A stretch of 64,000 nucleotides of DNA from Streptomyces sp. NBC_00178 (GTDB lineage: Bacteria > Actinomycetota > Actinomycetes > Streptomycetales > Streptomycetaceae). The translations under genes and the position numbers were made by a program. Positions within the stretch are counted from its first letter, which is position 1. Every line of letters starts with the position of its first letter. The notes under the pieces were generated by a model. It was not told the origin of the DNA, did not search any database, and saw nothing but the letters and a program-made list of their open reading frames with translations. The DNA is taken from contig NZ_CP108143.1 of the NCBI RefSeq assembly GCF_036206005.1, positions 6,043,501-6,107,500 on the forward strand. The letters are read 5' to 3'. Shown here piece by piece: positions 34,409 through 43,593 of this stretch.

Positions 34409-35397
34409 GGCCGTTCGACTACGTCCAGGTACGCGAGGTGGCCACGGCCGTGGCCGAGGCCGGCGCGGACAGCGACGCCAGCTTCCTCGCAGGGGGCACG
34501 ACCCAGCTCGACCTGATGAAGGACGGGGTGCTGCGGCCCGGCCGGCTGATCGACATCACACGTCTGCCACTCGGAGAGGTCGAACTCAGGGGCGGAAGCC
34601 TCTTCGTGGGGGCGCTCGTCACGATGGAGGAACTCGCGGCCGACCCCGTCGTCACCGAGCGCCTGCCGCTGGTACGGGAGGCGCTCCTGCGCAGTGCCTC
34701 GGTCCAGCTGCGCAACATGGCGACGATCGGCGGGAACCTCCTGCAGCGCACCCGCTGCCGGTACTTCCGCGATCCGTCGGTGGCGGCCTGCAACAAGCGC
34801 GAGCCCGGCACGGGATGCGCCGCCCTGACCGGTGCGCACCGTACGCACGCGGTCCTCGGGACGAGTGACCACTGCATCGCCACGAGCCCCTCCGACGTCG
34901 CCGTCGCGCTCATCGCCCTCGACGCGGTGATCCACGCCAGCGGCCGGGACGGGGACCGCACGGTCCCGCTCACCGGCTTCTACCGGCCCCCGGGGGACAC
35001 CCCGGACGTGGAGAACGTGCTGAAGCCCGGCGAGCTCATCACGGCGATCGAGGTGCCGCTCCTGCCGGAAGGGGCACGCTCGGACTACCTCAAGGTGCGT
35101 GACCGGGCGAGCTACGAGTTCGCGCTGGCGTCCGCCGCGGTCGCGGTGGTGCTGGACGGCGCGCAGGTCATGACCTCGGCACGGGTGGGTCTGGGAGGGG
35201 TCGCCACGCATCCGTGGCGCGCCCTGGAGGCGGAGGAGATCCTGACCGGCGCCGCGGCGAGCACCGACGTGTTCCGCGCGGCCGCGCGTGCCGCGCTGTC
35301 CGGGGCCCAGCCCCGTCCTCAGAACGCCTTCAAGGTGGAACTCGCGCAGCGCACGCTGGTCCGTGCGCTGGAGACAGTCACGGGAGTCAGCTCATGA
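34405..35397 (+). CDS. Xanthine dehydrogenase-type FAD-binding subunit
   Basis: A 330-aa medium subunit. The FAD-binding PCMH-type motifs FLAGGTTQLDLMKDG and TIGGNLLQRTRC are present, with a C-terminal CO_deh_flav domain. The Cys-rich CRYFRD...CNKREPGTGC segment is common in actinobacterial members and may matter for FAD or an extra cluster. The start and stop both overlap neighbours (ATGA). Confidence 0.9.
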   Translation: MRPFDYVQVREVATAVAEAGADSDASFLAGGTTQLDLMKDGVLRPGRLIDITRLPLGEVELRGGSLFVGALVTMEELAADPVVTERLPLVREALLRSASVQLRNMATIGGNLLQRTRCRYFRDPSVAACNKREPGTGCAALTGAHRTHAVLGTSDHCIATSPSDVAVALIALDAVIHASGRDGDRTVPLTGFYRPPGDTPDVENVLKPGELITAIEVPLLPEGARSDYLKVRDRASYEFALASAAVAVVLDGAQVMTSARVGLGGVATHPWRALEAEEILTGAAASTDVFRAAARAALSGAQPRPQNAFKVELAQRTLVRALETVTGVSS

Positions 35398-37598
35398 CGA
35401 CGACCTCTCACCCCCTCCTCGGTCCGGGGATCAACCGTGTCGAGGGGCCGCTGAAAGTGGCCGGCAAGGCCGACTACCCCAACGACTACGAGTATCCCGG
35501 CATGGTGCACGCCGTGCTGGTGCGGAGCACGGTCGCGGCCGGCCGCATCACCGCCATCGACACCGCGGCCGCGGAACGGGCCCCCGGGGTCGTCAAGGTG
35601 ATCACGCACCACAACGCCGGACTTCTGGAGCGGGCCCCTGTCACGCCGCTGGGCGTGTCACCGCCGGCGCCGCTCCAGGACGACGTGCTCCTCCACTACG
35701 GCCAGCACGTGGCCGTGGTCGTGGCGGAGACCTTCGAAGAGGCCACCGAGGCCGCCAACCTCGTCCGGGTGGAATACGCCCCGGGCGAGGCCGTCCTGGA
35801 CCTGGAGGACCCGCGCGCCGAGCGCCGGAGCAACCCCTGGAAACGTGACGTGGACAGAGGTGACCCCGCCGCCGCGCTGGCCGACGCCGAGGTGACGATC
35901 GACCGCACCTACACCACGGTCGACAACACGAACAACCCGATGGGTCCGCTCACCACCGTCGCCCGGTGGGAGGGCGACACGCTGTTCGTCAACAACTCGA
36001 CGCAGTGGCCGACGCTCGAGCGCACGTCGCTGGCCGCGGTCTTCGGCCTTCCCGAGGAGTCCGTGCACGTCATCGCCCCCTACGTCGGGGGAGGGTTCGG
36101 CGCGGGCCTCCGGGTATGGGCCCACGTGGTCCTGACGGCCCTCGCCGCGCGGGAGACGGGGCGCCCGGTGAAGCTGGTGCTCACGCGGCCCCAGATGTTC
36201 ACGGCCTGCGGGCACCGGCCCAAGGGGAAGCAGCGCCTGCGGATCGGCGCCACGCGTTCCGGTGAGCTCGTGGCCATCGAGCACGACGCGCTCACGTCGA
36301 CCGCGATGGACGACGACAACTTCGAGCCGACCGCGACCGCTTCGGGTACCTCGTACGCCTGCCCCAACGTCTCGACGAGGGACGTCCAGGCGCGCCTCAA
36401 CATCCCGGTGCCCAACTCCATGCGCGGCCCGGGTGCGACCACCGGCAACTACGCACTGGAGTGCGCGATGGACGAGCTCGCGGTCGAGCTCGGTATGGAC
36501 CCACTGGAGCTGCGCCTGCGCAACGACGCCGCCGTGCACCCGCAGTTGGGGCTGCCCTGGTCCAGCCGGGCGCACAAGGAGTGCCTCGAACACGGCGCCG
36601 AACTCTTCGGATGGTCGCGGCGCACCCCCGAACCGGGCTCCATGCGCCAGGGCAACCTGCTCGTGGGCTACGGCCTGGCCGCCGCCAGCTACCCGTGGTT
36701 CCGCGCGCGTTGCGAGGCGCGCGCCACGATCCGCCGGGACGGGACCGCCTACGTGCGCAGCGCCGGAACGGAGATCGGCAACGGCGCGTACACCGTCTTC
36801 ACCCAGCTGTCGGCCGAACTGCTCGGCCTGGACGTCGGGCAGGTCACCTTCGGGCTGGGCGACGGCTCCATGCCCTTCGCCCCCCAGACGGGCGGCTCGG
36901 GCTTGACGGGCTCCATCGGCAGCGCCGTGTACGAGGCGTGCCGTCGGCTCATCGGGGACGTTCTGGAACTGACGGCGAACGACGCGGACTCGCCCCTGCG
37001 GGGGTGCACGGTCGACGACGTCGACGTCGACGGCGGCTACATCCGCCGGCGCGACGACCGCTCGAAGGGCGAGTCGTACGCGGAGATCCTCGGGCGGCAT
37101 GCCGTCGAGGAGCTGACCGCGGACGGCGAGAGCACTCCCGCGCAGCCGCAGGACCTGGGTATGGCGCCGGCCGGTGCGTTCGGAGCGAAGTTCGTCGAGG
37201 TCCACGTCGACCGCGACCTCGGGCGGCTGCGGGTGGCCCGCGCGCTCTCCGTCATCGACGGCGGCCGCATCCTCAACGAGAAGACGGCCGCCAGCCAGAT
37301 CATCGGCGGAACGGTGGGCGGCATCGGGATGGCCCTGTTCGAGGAGGCCATCAGCGACGACGTCACGGGACGCGTCGCCAACGCCACGCTCGGCGACTAC
37401 ATCGTGCCGGTCAACGCCGACGTCCCCGACATGCAGGTCGCCTTCGTCGGCTCGTACGACCGGGCCAACCCCATCGGCACCAAGGGCATCGGAGAGATCG
37501 GCATCGTCGGCATCGCCCCCGCGATCGCCAACGCGGTCTTCCACGCCACCGGGCGGCGCATCCGCTCGCTTCCCATCACCATGGACCAGCTGCTGTGA
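35394..37598 (+). CDS. Xanthine dehydrogenase-type molybdopterin subunit
   Basis: A 734-aa large subunit that binds molybdopterin cofactor. It has an N-terminal Ald_Xan_dh_C domain (GKADYPNDYEYPGMVHAVLV) and C-terminal MoCo-binding domains with YVGGGFGAGLRVW, a QTGGSGLTGS loop and the conserved GTKGIGEIGI near the end, where the catalytic Glu is expected. The subunit set fits xanthine dehydrogenase or a related aromatic/aldehyde hydroxylase. With allantoin genes in the same window, xanthine is a good candidate, but substrate residues were not checked. Confidence 0.88.
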   Translation: MTTTSHPLLGPGINRVEGPLKVAGKADYPNDYEYPGMVHAVLVRSTVAAGRITAIDTAAAERAPGVVKVITHHNAGLLERAPVTPLGVSPPAPLQDDVLLHYGQHVAVVVAETFEEATEAANLVRVEYAPGEAVLDLEDPRAERRSNPWKRDVDRGDPAAALADAEVTIDRTYTTVDNTNNPMGPLTTVARWEGDTLFVNNSTQWPTLERTSLAAVFGLPEESVHVIAPYVGGGFGAGLRVWAHVVLTALAARETGRPVKLVLTRPQMFTACGHRPKGKQRLRIGATRSGELVAIEHDALTSTAMDDDNFEPTATASGTSYACPNVSTRDVQARLNIPVPNSMRGPGATTGNYALECAMDELAVELGMDPLELRLRNDAAVHPQLGLPWSSRAHKECLEHGAELFGWSRRTPEPGSMRQGNLLVGYGLAAASYPWFRARCEARATIRRDGTAYVRSAGTEIGNGAYTVFTQLSAELLGLDVGQVTFGLGDGSMPFAPQTGGSGLTGSIGSAVYEACRRLIGDVLELTANDADSPLRGCTVDDVDVDGGYIRRRDDRSKGESYAEILGRHAVEELTADGESTPAQPQDLGMAPAGAFGAKFVEVHVDRDLGRLRVARALSVIDGGRILNEKTAASQIIGGTVGGIGMALFEEAISDDVTGRVANATLGDYIVPVNADVPDMQVAFVGSYDRANPIGTKGIGEIGIVGIAPAIANAVFHATGRRIRSLPITMDQLL

Positions 37599-37613
37599 GC
37601 GGCGGAGGACACC

Positions 37614-38075
37614 GTGACACCTGACGAACTGCGCGCCGCCCTGGTCGGCGCGTGGCGCCTCGTGTCCTACGAGGCCCGCAGCGTCGACGGCGGGGAGGTC
37701 GTGCGCCCCTTCGGGGACCGGCCGCTCGGTCTCATCATCTATTCGGCCGACGGCTACATGTCGGCCCAGATCACGCGGCCGGACCGGCCCCTGTTCGAGA
37801 CGGACCGGCTGGAGTCGGGCCGCCCGGAGGAGCTGACCGAAGCGGCCCGCAACTACCTGGCCTACGCCGGGCCGTTCCGTGTCCCGGACGACACGACCGT
37901 CATCCACGACGTCGCGCTGAGCCTGTTCCCGAACTGGATGGGAGGGGCGCAGTTGCGCGTGGCGCGACTGGACGGTGAGGTGCTGCAACTGGCCCTGGCC
38001 ACCCCCACGCGTATCTGGGGGGAGATGCGGACCGGCGTGCTGACCTGGGAACGGGTGGGCCGCGCGGGCGACTGA
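37614..38075 (+). CDS. Lipocalin-like domain protein
   Basis: A 153-aa protein of the lipocalin-like (Lipocalin_5) family, with the motif LVGAWRLVSYEARS, YSADGYMSAQI and a C-terminal beta barrel ending LTWERV. No signal peptide. GTG at 37614, 15 nt after the large subunit stop, makes it part of the XDH operon. Family members often sit beside oxidoreductases; function is unknown. Confidence 0.8.
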   Translation: MTPDELRAALVGAWRLVSYEARSVDGGEVVRPFGDRPLGLIIYSADGYMSAQITRPDRPLFETDRLESGRPEELTEAARNYLAYAGPFRVPDDTTVIHDVALSLFPNWMGGAQLRVARLDGEVLQLALATPTRIWGEMRTGVLTWERVGRAGD

Positions 38076-38200
38076 CGCCGTGCGGTGGGGTCCGGCAAGC
38101 GCGCAACGTGAACGTCGCGTGAAAGTACGGGCTTTGACGGACCGTGCTGTGATGCGCGGTTCCGCCGTGCGATCGGCCGGGGGAGCACCCGCGTGAGTGA

Positions 38201-38311
38201 GCCGGGGTGACGAGGCGACGTGCCGTGTCACCCCGGCCTCTCCGTGGGTGCCTGTCGGTGGAGGAGCGGGCCCGGGGCCCTTCGGCCCCCTAAGAGGGCC
38301 CGCTCGCACCC
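38201..38311. terminator. Stacked hairpins between XDH operon and ggt
   Basis: One 11-bp hairpin (GCCGGGGTGAC / GTCACCCCGGC, 38201-38237) is followed by a nested structure at 38246-38311: an outer GGGTGC/GCACCC, a middle GAGCGGGCCC/GGGCCCGCTC (38264-38305) and an inner GGGGCC-CTTC-GGCCCC. The 352-bp gap around it (38076-38427) has no gene. Confidence 0.65.
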
Positions 38312-38427
38312 GAGTCGGCGAGCACCCGCGAGCGAGGCAGTCCGTTCGCACACACGGGCGAGGCGGTCCTGACGGGCCGGGCGGTGCGGCGCTACCCTGC
38401 GCGGACGATCCTTCACTGGAGGTACGG

Positions 38428-40233
38428 ATGCGTCGTTCCGTCGGCCGGAATGTGTCGTTCCTGAGCGTGATCGTCGTCCTGGGCTCGTTCGGTGCCGCCG
38501 CTCCCGCGGCTTCGGCACCCCCGGTGCCGCCCCCCAAGTCGCCGGTCGCGGTGGGTTACGGGGGAGCCGTGTCGAGCGTCGACGCGGACGCGTCCGCCGC
38601 GGGCATCGAGGTCCTGCGCCACGGGGGAAACGCCGTCGACGCGGCCGTCGCCACCGCGGCGGCCCTGGGGGTGACCGAGCCCTACTCGGCGGGAATCGGC
38701 GGGGGCGGCTACTTCGTCCACTACGACGCCGCGACCCGCACCGTCCGGACGATCGACGGGCGTGAGACCGCCCCCAGGAGCGCCGACGCCTCGCTGTTCC
38801 AGGAGAACGGGGTGCCGATCCCCTTCAACGACGCCGTCACCAGCGGCCTCGGGGTCGGCACCCCCGGCACTCCCGCCACCTGGCAGAAGGCCCTCGACGC
38901 CTGGGGGAGCAAGCCGCTCGGAAAGCTCCTCGAACCCGCCGAGCGGCTGGCCCGCGACGGTTTCACGGTGGACGAGACCTTCCGTGCGCAGACGGCCGCC
39001 AACCAGGCGCGCTTCGCCGACTTCCCCGCGAGCGCCGAGCTCTTCCTGCCCGGCGGACAGCCGCCGGCGGCCGGCTCGGTCTTCAGGAACGCCGATCTCG
39101 CCCGGACCTACCGCACCCTCGGGCGCAGGGGAGTCGACGAGCTGTACCGGGGCGCTCTGGCGCGGGACATCGTCTCGACGGTGCGCAAGCCCCCCGTGGA
39201 CCCGGCGGCGACACGGGTGGTGCGCCCGGGAGACCTGACGACCGGTGACTTGAAGGCATACCGTGCGCTGCACCGGGCTCCCACCCGCGTCGGCTACCGG
39301 GGACTCGACGTGTACGGCATGGCGCCTTCGTCGTCCGGCGGGACGAGCGTGGGCGAGGCACTCAACATCCTGGAGTCCACCGACCTCTCGAAGGCCGGTG
39401 GGACGCGTTACCTCCACCGGCTCATCGAGGCGAGCCGCATCGCCTTCGCCGACCGGGGACGGTGGGTCGGCGATCCGGCGTTCGAGGACGTCCCCACCCG
39501 TGAACTGCTCGGGCAGCGCTTCGCCGACTCGCGGGCCTGCCTCATCAAGGACGACGCCGTCCTGACCAGCCCCCTCGCGCCAGGTGATCCCCGTGATCCC
39601 GCGCGGTGCGCGTGGGGGGAGGGGGCGGCCCCGACGACGTACGAGGGTGAGAACACGACCCACCTGACCACGGCCGACCGGTGGGGCAACGTCGTCGCCT
39701 ACACCCTGACGATCGAGTCGACGGGCGGCAGCGGCATCACCGTGCCCGGGCGCGGCTTCCTGCTCAACAACGAGCTGACCGACTTCTCCTTCGCCCCGGC
39801 GAACCCGGCGGTCCACGACCCGAACCTCCCGGGTCCCGCCAAGCGCCCGCGCTCGTCCATCTCGCCGACCGTCGTGCTGGAACACGGAAAGCCCGTGCTG
39901 GCCCTCGGCTCACCCGGCGGCGCCACGATCATCACGACCGTCCTGCAGACGCTGACCGGCCATCTGGACCGGGGTCTTCCGCTGGTCGAGGCCATCGCGG
40001 CGCCCCGTGCCAGCCAGCGCAACTCGCCGACCACCGAGATCGAGCCCGGCCTGTGGAACAGCCCGGTGCGGGCGGAGCTGGAGGCACTCGGCCACGTCTT
40101 CAAGGCGAACCCGGAGATCGGTGCGGCCACCGGTGTCCAGCGGCTGCCGGACGGACGCTGGCTGGCGGCCGCGGAAAAGGTGCGGCGCGGCGGTGGCTCG
40201 GCCATGGTGGTGCATCCGAGCGGGCGTTCCTGA
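38428..40233 (+). CDS. ggt: Gamma-glutamyltransferase
   Basis: A 601-aa secreted, self-cleaving enzyme that splits or transfers gamma-glutamyl groups. A signal peptide (residues 1-30, FGAAAPAASA) is followed by the large subunit. The processing site and nucleophile is Thr410 in ENTTHLTTAD, which starts the small subunit. Downstream GGSGITVPGRGFLLNNELTDFSF and GSPGGATIITTVLQT are typical. GTG/ATG alternatives upstream lack a signal peptide. An exported enzyme next to glutamate uptake genes could supply glutamate, but this is only suggestive. Confidence 0.9.
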   Translation: MRRSVGRNVSFLSVIVVLGSFGAAAPAASAPPVPPPKSPVAVGYGGAVSSVDADASAAGIEVLRHGGNAVDAAVATAAALGVTEPYSAGIGGGGYFVHYDAATRTVRTIDGRETAPRSADASLFQENGVPIPFNDAVTSGLGVGTPGTPATWQKALDAWGSKPLGKLLEPAERLARDGFTVDETFRAQTAANQARFADFPASAELFLPGGQPPAAGSVFRNADLARTYRTLGRRGVDELYRGALARDIVSTVRKPPVDPAATRVVRPGDLTTGDLKAYRALHRAPTRVGYRGLDVYGMAPSSSGGTSVGEALNILESTDLSKAGGTRYLHRLIEASRIAFADRGRWVGDPAFEDVPTRELLGQRFADSRACLIKDDAVLTSPLAPGDPRDPARCAWGEGAAPTTYEGENTTHLTTADRWGNVVAYTLTIESTGGSGITVPGRGFLLNNELTDFSFAPANPAVHDPNLPGPAKRPRSSISPTVVLEHGKPVLALGSPGGATIITTVLQTLTGHLDRGLPLVEAIAAPRASQRNSPTTEIEPGLWNSPVRAELEALGHVFKANPEIGAATGVQRLPDGRWLAAAEKVRRGGGSAMVVHPSGRS

Positions 40234-40385
40234 CGGCCCGCCGCTCCTGGGCCCCGGGGCCGGTACGGCGCGACTGCGCGTTCCGCCGGCCCCGACGCCC
40301 TCGCGGCGGCCCGGCCCGTGGGGCGCCGCGTCGGCCGGGACGGGCCCGCCTGGGCCCTCCGTGTCGAGTGAAAGGCGTCTCCACG

Positions 40386-41081
40386 GTGCGTACGCGCATG
40401 CTCGCCCTCGCCGCCGCCTCGGGCGCGGCCGTCCTGGCCGCAGCGGCTCTGCCCGCCTCCGCCCCGCCCGCGCGGGCTTCAGGAGCTCCGAGCGAGGGTG
40501 CGGTCGGGGCCGCCGAACTGCTGGCCCGGGTGAAGACCTGCGACCGGATCTCGCACGGGAAGTACCGGACGGACCAGGGGAGCCCGGCTGAGATCCCCGT
40601 GTGCGGGACGAAGCGCGCCGTGTTCTGGACCGCCGACATGGACATCGACTGCGACGGCCGTGTCACCGCCGTCTGCAACAGGAAGACGGACCCCGCCTTC
40701 CAGGCCGGGACGGCGTTCCAGACGTCGGCGGGCAGACCCCTGGACTCCAGCGCGCTGCCCTACGTCGTCGTACCCGGCCCGGGTCCGCTGTGGAAGTACG
40801 CCTACCACGGGATCAAGGGCGGTTCCGTGGCCGCCGTCGTGTACGGCGACAAGGTCGTGTACGCCGTGGTCGGTGACACGGGGCCGACCGGGATCATCGG
40901 GGAGGCGTCGTACGCCGCGGCCAAGAGGCTCGGGATCGACCCCGACCCGAAGAGCGGCGGGACGGCGTCCGGCGTCACGTACATCCTGTTCCGCGACTCC
41001 CGGGTCTCACCCATCGAGGACCACGAGGCGGCCGTCGCGGAGGGCGAGGCCCTCGCCGCGGAATTCGTGGCCGGCGGCTGA
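40386..41081 (+). CDS. Secreted GH75-type chitosanase
   Basis: A 231-aa secreted protein of glycoside hydrolase family 75. A signal peptide (MLALAAASGAAVLAAAALPA) precedes a beta-rich domain with VFWTADMDIDCDG, YVVVPGPGP and VVYAVVGDTGPTGIIGEASY. Asp and Glu residues of these blocks are probable catalytic acids. GTG at 40386 is preferred because AAAGG lies 10 nt upstream; an in-frame GTG at 40368 is possible. It hydrolyses chitosan outside the cell. Confidence 0.82.
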   Translation: MRTRMLALAAASGAAVLAAAALPASAPPARASGAPSEGAVGAAELLARVKTCDRISHGKYRTDQGSPAEIPVCGTKRAVFWTADMDIDCDGRVTAVCNRKTDPAFQAGTAFQTSAGRPLDSSALPYVVVPGPGPLWKYAYHGIKGGSVAAVVYGDKVVYAVVGDTGPTGIIGEASYAAAKRLGIDPDPKSGGTASGVTYILFRDSRVSPIEDHEAAVAEGEALAAEFVAGG

Positions 41082-41163
41082 CGGACCGCCGCGGTCTCGG
41101 GGCCGCGCACCACCGCCGGTGCCGCGGCACCTCGATCAGGATGACGGCAGCCGTCCAATTACT

Positions 41164-41182
41164 ATACCGATCGGGTCGGTAT
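41164..41182. promoter_or_regulatory. Palindromic operator candidate
   Basis: ATACCGATCGGGTCGGTAT is a perfect inverted repeat with 7-bp arms and a 5-bp spacer, ending 12 bp before the start of the HTH gene. The position overlaps where a -10 region would fall, as expected for autorepression. Confidence 0.6.
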
Positions 41183-41194
41183 TAGAATGACGGC

Positions 41195-41476
41195 ATGGTA
41201 CGAAACCCACTGACACCCGAGGAGCGCCTGCGCGGTGAGCGCCTCGGTGAACTGCTGCGCGAGGCGCGCGGCGGACGCAGCATGGTCGCCGTCGCCGCCG
41301 ACGCGGGCATCTCCGCCGAGACGCTCCGCAAGATCGAGACGGGCCGGGCACCCACGCCCGCGTTCTTCACGGTGGCCGCCCTCGCGGGAGCCCTCGGGCT
41401 GTCGATGGACGAGCTGCTGCCGCGTGTCCTCGCGGTGCCCGCACCGGACACCGGGAGCCTGCCGCTCACCGCGTAG
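41195..41476 (+). CDS. Small XRE-type HTH regulator
   Basis: A 93-aa helix-turn-helix protein with LGELLREARGGRSMVAVAADAGISAETLRKIETGRAP covering the XRE fold (about residues 17-75). It has no separate ligand domain. ATG at 41195 follows a palindrome that may be its own operator. It is followed 19 nt later by the PPOX gene, suggesting a two-gene unit. Confidence 0.8.
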   Translation: MVRNPLTPEERLRGERLGELLREARGGRSMVAVAADAGISAETLRKIETGRAPTPAFFTVAALAGALGLSMDELLPRVLAVPAPDTGSLPLTA

Positions 41477-41495
41477 GGCGGGTAGGGTCGCGCCC

Positions 41496-41876
41496 GTGAC
41501 CCTCCAGGACTTCGCCCGCAGTGAGTACGTCAGCCTGACCACCTACCGGAAGAACGGCACACCCGTCGCCACCCCCGTGTGGGCCGCGGCGGACGACGGC
41601 GTGCTGTACGTCTGGACCCGGTCCGACAGCTGGAAGGTCAAGAGGCTGCGCAACGACAGCCGGGTGCTCGTCACGGTCTGCGACGTCCGCGGCCGGATCG
41701 AGGAGGGCGCGCCCAGCGCCGAGGGGACCGCGCGGCTGCTCGACGGCGAAGGGACCCGCACGGTGCGCGGGTTGCTGGCCCGCAAGTACACCTGGAAGTT
41801 CTGGCTGGTGGACTGGCCGGCGATGGTCGCCCGCCTCGGCAAGCGGCCCCACACCGGCATCGCCGTCACCTTCTGA
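41496..41876 (+). CDS. PPOX-class F420-dependent oxidoreductase
   Basis: A 126-aa split-barrel flavin/deazaflavin-binding protein with the typical start FARSEYVSLTTYRKNGTPVATPVW and a central VYVWTRSDSWKVKRLRND block. Family members use cofactor F420 to reduce unsaturated compounds, common in actinobacteria. GTG at 41496 is used. It may be under control of the upstream HTH protein. Confidence 0.82.
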   Translation: MTLQDFARSEYVSLTTYRKNGTPVATPVWAAADDGVLYVWTRSDSWKVKRLRNDSRVLVTVCDVRGRIEEGAPSAEGTARLLDGEGTRTVRGLLARKYTWKFWLVDWPAMVARLGKRPHTGIAVTF

Positions 41877-42007
41877 CCGGGGTGCCGGGTCGTTCGGCAC
41901 TTCGGACGCAGCGCGCCGGAAAAGCGCGCGTAGTCCCGTCGTAACACACCTGCGGTCGAATGCCTGCGGACTGGAGGGCTCCAGTCGGGCGGCCGGCGAG
42001 GGCGACG

Positions 42008-43345
42008 GTGACAGTGCATCAACATGCAGTGGAGATAAGGGCGTTCGCGCATTACCTACGAGATCTGGCGGCGCTGCTCGATGCCCGCCGGGGGTGGTAC
42101 GCGGTCTTCCGTACGCGCGATCCCGAGGGCATGCACGCCTGCTTCGAGGGCTCCGAGGTGCCGCCCTGGGACGTGGTCGAATCGCTGCTCCAGGATCTCG
42201 CCGGGCTGCGGGGCGCCGCGTCCGCCACCGAGGAATCCGCCCGGGCCGCCGCTCTGTGGACCGCGTCCGTCGCCGCGCACGACGGGCGCCCGGGCGGAAG
42301 GGAGGCGCTCGCCGGACGGCTCGGCGTGATGCTCCGTGAACAGGCGTGTGCGGCCTGGCGGTTACGGGAGACCGCAGGCGACGAGGACACCGGCCTGGTG
42401 GCCTGGGCGCGGGACGACCACGCCCGCGCCTCGGCCCGCTGCGCGGAACTGCGGAACAGGCTCGCGGCGTTGGAACGGGCCGTGGCCGAAAGGCGGTTCG
42501 ACGCCCAGGACGTCGAAGGCGCGGAAGCGGACGTCGAGGCCGTGACCGCCGCTCCCCGTGCGCCGTCAGAGGCTCCGGCGGGCGGGACGGGCCCCGGTGC
42601 GGGGAAGAGGGCGGGAGCCAGGCGGAGGACATCGCGCGGGGCGCGCTTCGCGGGGCTCGACATCGAGGACGAGACGGAGGCGAACCCGGTCCCGGCGGGT
42701 ACGGCCGAACCGTCGGCGCCCCCGCCGGGCGCGGCCCGTCCACGCGGGGCCCGCTTCGGCGGTGCTCCGGCCGGGGACGGCGCCCGGCGACCGGCCCGGC
42801 CCGCCGCCGGCCCCGAGGCGAGGCGCGCCGCACAGGACGCCGCCGCTCTGCTCGTACGGCTGCGCGCGGACGGCCGAAGCGGAGAGGCGCACGCCGTGCT
42901 CTGCGAGGCGGCCGGCCGGCCCGCCGCGCACCTGCCGGTACTCGCCGACGCCCTGGACGCGGCCGGGCTCACGGCCGACCTGGCCACCCTGCTGTGGGAG
43001 GTGTCCTCCCTGCCGCCCGCCGAACTCGTCGCGGCAGCGGGCGCGCTGGCGGCAGCCGGCCGGACGGAGGACTGCGGGCATGCGCTGCGGCAGGGCGTGG
43101 CGCGCCCCGCCGGGGAGATCGCCGATGCCGCGGTCGCGCTCGGCCGGGCGGGTCTCGAACCCCAGGCGCGGGCGCTGCTGGGCGCGTTCGTCCGGGCGCG
43201 CAGCCCGCAGGACGCGGCGCGCGTCGCGGAGGTCGGCCCGCGCCAACTCGTCCCCCAACTGCTCGCAGCCGCCCGCGAGGTGTCGGCCGCGCGGGAACGG
43301 GACCTGGTCCACGCGCTGCGGGTCGCGGGTATCGCGGCGCCTTGA
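42008..43345 (+). CDS. Large helical Streptomyces protein of unknown function
   Basis: A 445-aa protein. The N-terminal part (VEIRAFAHYLRDLAALL, then VFRTRDPEGMHACFEG, VPPWDVVESLLQDLAG) resembles a degenerate helix-turn-helix module found in Streptomyces regulators with long coiled regions. A coiled coil (about 115-160), a low-complexity Ala/Pro/Gly linker (180-280) and helical repeats (280-440) follow. GTG at 42008 has GAGGG upstream; an in-frame ATG at 41960 is possible. I cannot assign a role. Confidence 0.6.
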   Translation: MTVHQHAVEIRAFAHYLRDLAALLDARRGWYAVFRTRDPEGMHACFEGSEVPPWDVVESLLQDLAGLRGAASATEESARAAALWTASVAAHDGRPGGREALAGRLGVMLREQACAAWRLRETAGDEDTGLVAWARDDHARASARCAELRNRLAALERAVAERRFDAQDVEGAEADVEAVTAAPRAPSEAPAGGTGPGAGKRAGARRRTSRGARFAGLDIEDETEANPVPAGTAEPSAPPPGAARPRGARFGGAPAGDGARRPARPAAGPEARRAAQDAAALLVRLRADGRSGEAHAVLCEAAGRPAAHLPVLADALDAAGLTADLATLLWEVSSLPPAELVAAAGALAAAGRTEDCGHALRQGVARPAGEIADAAVALGRAGLEPQARALLGAFVRARSPQDAARVAEVGPRQLVPQLLAAAREVSAARERDLVHALRVAGIAAP

Positions 43346-43388
43346 GCGCTGTCCCGTGGCCCCCTGGCGGGGCGTGCGGCGACGGCCA

Positions 43389-43462
43389 CGGCGCCTCGCA
43401 GCGCCGTCGGGACGCCCGAACCCCTCCCGCAGGCGGACGTCCCCGCGCCGTGCGAGGCGCCG
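43389..43462. repeat. Long-spaced inverted repeat
   Basis: The arms CGGCGCCTCGCA (43389-43400) and TGCGAGGCGCCG (43451-43462) are perfect 12-bp complements separated by 50 bp in the intergenic region after the helical protein. They may fold as a terminator with an internal bulge. Confidence 0.5.
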
Positions 43463-43593
43463 CACCCCACGCCGCGCGCCGATCGCACCGCCCGGCCCCT
43501 CGACGGACAGCGGGGGGAGCGGAAACGCACCGCCGCGAGTCCGATGTGCGGCCTCCGGGCCGTCCGGGTGGCCCGATGGTGCAGGATCGCAGC

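Noticed and set aside
35658..38537. 959-codon minus-strand frame
   Set aside because: It is antisense to the molybdopterin subunit, which has clear family motifs. No start or domain supports it.
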